Source of the DNA: Clostridium sp. UBA6758
Lineage (GTDB): Bacteria; Bacillota; Clostridia; Clostridiales; Clostridiaceae
Direction: 5' to 3'
Assembly (NCBI GenBank): GCA_002453475.1
Contig: DKGY01000116.1
Span: 227,289-233,428, forward strand
Length of the DNA: 6,140 nucleotides
Position numbers and translations under genes: made by a program
Shown: positions 5,250 through 6,140 of the stretch, piece by piece
How the letters are laid out: every line of letters begins with the position of its first letter
Position numbering within the stretch: position 1 is the stretch's first letter
The notes under the pieces: generated by a model
Told to the model about the DNA's origin: nothing
What the model saw: the letters and a program-made list of their open reading frames with translations, nothing else
The model's database searches: none

Positions 5250-6140
5250 TTATATTTCGCTTACTTTATTATAACTTATCTTTTCTTCAACTACCTTGTA
5301 TATAGTTCCTAATGTTATACCTATTAATGCAGGTACCACCCACCCTAATCCTTTAGAATAAAGAGGTAACTTGTTAAATAAATTCACAATGAAACTCCAT
5401 TCTATTCCAACTTGTCCTAATGCATCAAATATGCTTACAACTCCAGTAAATAATATTGTTAATCCATATACAACTGTACTTCCATTAAAGAACTTATCTA
5501 ACATTGCAAGGACTATAAGCATTATTGCTATTGGATAAATTGCATTTAATACTGGCACTGATATAGCAAGAATTTTTGTTAATCCCATATTGGCAAGGAT
5601 CATACTAGAAATTGATAATATTCCAACCCAAGTTTTATATGATAATTTACTAGTTAGTGTTGAAAAGTATTGACTACAAGAAGTTATAAGCCCAACACAA
5701 GTTGTAATACAAGCTAATGTAAATATTACTGCTAATAATGCAGCTCCCGGTTTTCCAAATATATAAGTCACAATATTAGTTAAAGTTTGCGCTCCATTTT
5801 CAGTAACTCCAAATCTTCCCCCACTAGTTGATCCTAGATGTGCCAGTATAGAATAAATTACTATTAATAGTATTCCTGCTATTATACCAGCCTTTACAGA
5901 GGCTGAAATAATTACCTTTTCACTCTTAACGCCTTTAGATTTTATAGCTAAGGCTATAACTATTCCAAAATTTAAAGCAGCTATGGTATCCATAGTTAAA
6001 TATCCATCTAAAAAGCCTTTAACAAAAGGCGAATTCACATACTCTTCTGTGGCTATTCCATAACTACCTAATGGTTTGAAAATTGTAGCTATGAAGATTA
6101 GAGAAATTAGCATTAGTAAAGTAGGCGTTAAAATTCTTCC
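5250..6140 (-). CDS. brnQ: Branched-chain amino acid transporter BrnQ, N-terminus outside the window
   Basis: The reading frame stays open to the window edge, so this is a partial gene: 296 residues visible of a family usually about 430-450 long, lacking roughly the first third. The methionine codon at 6111-6113 is internal, since the upstream residues GRILTPTLL continue the family pattern. About eight membrane helices remain. BrnQ hallmarks include GGRFGVTENGAQTL in a loop and LACITTCVGLITSCSQYFS in a helix. The protein is a sodium- or proton-coupled importer of leucine, isoleucine and valine in the cytoplasmic membrane. The next gene on the same strand, the MerR/TipA regulator, begins 124 nt downstream with its own promoter, so a functional link is not implied. 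Its promoter and any leucine-responsive control lie outside the window. Confidence 0.93.
   Translation of the reverse strand, partial: GRILTPTLLMLISLIFIATIFKPLGSYGIATEEYVNSPFVKGFLDGYLTMDTIAALNFGIVIALAIKSKGVKSEKVIISASVKAGIIAGILLIVIYSILAHLGSTSGGRFGVTENGAQTLTNIVTYIFGKPGAALLAVIFTLACITTCVGLITSCSQYFSTLTSKLSYKTWVGILSISSMILANMGLTKILAISVPVLNAIYPIAIMLIVLAMLDKFFNGSTVVYGLTILFTGVVSIFDALGQVGIEWSFIVNLFNKLPLYSKGLGWVVPALIGITLGTIYKVVEEKISYNKVSEI

Noticed and set aside
6111..6113. Methionine codon as the true start of brnQ
   Set aside because: The frame stays open to the window edge with family-like residues, and a start here would remove several membrane helices; it is an internal methionine.
1..6140. CRISPR array, tRNA, rRNA, insertion sequence or phage genes
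   Set aside because: No regularly spaced repeats, no transposase or integrase motifs and no recognisable structural RNA were found on either strand.

Overview
The window is low-GC, AT-rich DNA with strong AGGAGG-type ribosome binding sites, compact genes and many A/T-ending codons. This fits a Gram-positive anaerobe of the Clostridium group; that assignment is an inference from composition and gene content, not a match to a named genome. Almost everything reads leftward (minus strand). The one rightward gene is a 576-residue WG-repeat protein in the middle.

Layout from left to right. Positions 1-307 hold no convincing gene, only very AT-rich sequence and two hairpins; the hairpin at 252-303 looks like the terminator of the next leftward unit. 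Positions 308-906 carry a small two-pass membrane protein of unknown function, preceded by an HxlR-family regulator gene that is probably co-transcribed with it. Positions 1049-2326 carry a tightly coupled pair: ccdA, a membrane thiol-electron transporter, followed by a membrane-anchored TlpA/ResA-like thioredoxin. The pair has a good sigma-A-type promoter at 2357-2385, with an imperfect palindrome just behind its -35. The WG-repeat/DUF3298-like gene (2529-4259) runs divergently from ccdA. It converges on a MerR/TipA-type regulator (4361-5125), and a large hairpin lies between the two stop codons. The right edge is the C-terminal two thirds of a BrnQ branched-chain amino acid transporter, cut by the window end.

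How the genes work together. CcdA passes reducing equivalents from the cytoplasm across the membrane, and the TlpA-like protein receives them on the outside, so the pair is an extracytoplasmic disulfide-reduction module. The neighbouring HxlR regulator has three cysteines, including the family's N-terminal one, so a thiol-responsive switch next to thiol machinery is plausible but unproven. The MerR/TipA gene has a 19-bp-spacer promoter typical of MerR autoregulation. It also has an internal ribosome binding site that would give a separate 141-residue drug-binding protein, as in Streptomyces tipA (TipAL/TipAS). No wholly new system is evident. The most interesting points are the internal TipAS-like start, the HxlR/small membrane protein unit beside the CcdA-TlpA pair, and a DUF3298-like domain on a WG-repeat protein with no visible export signal.
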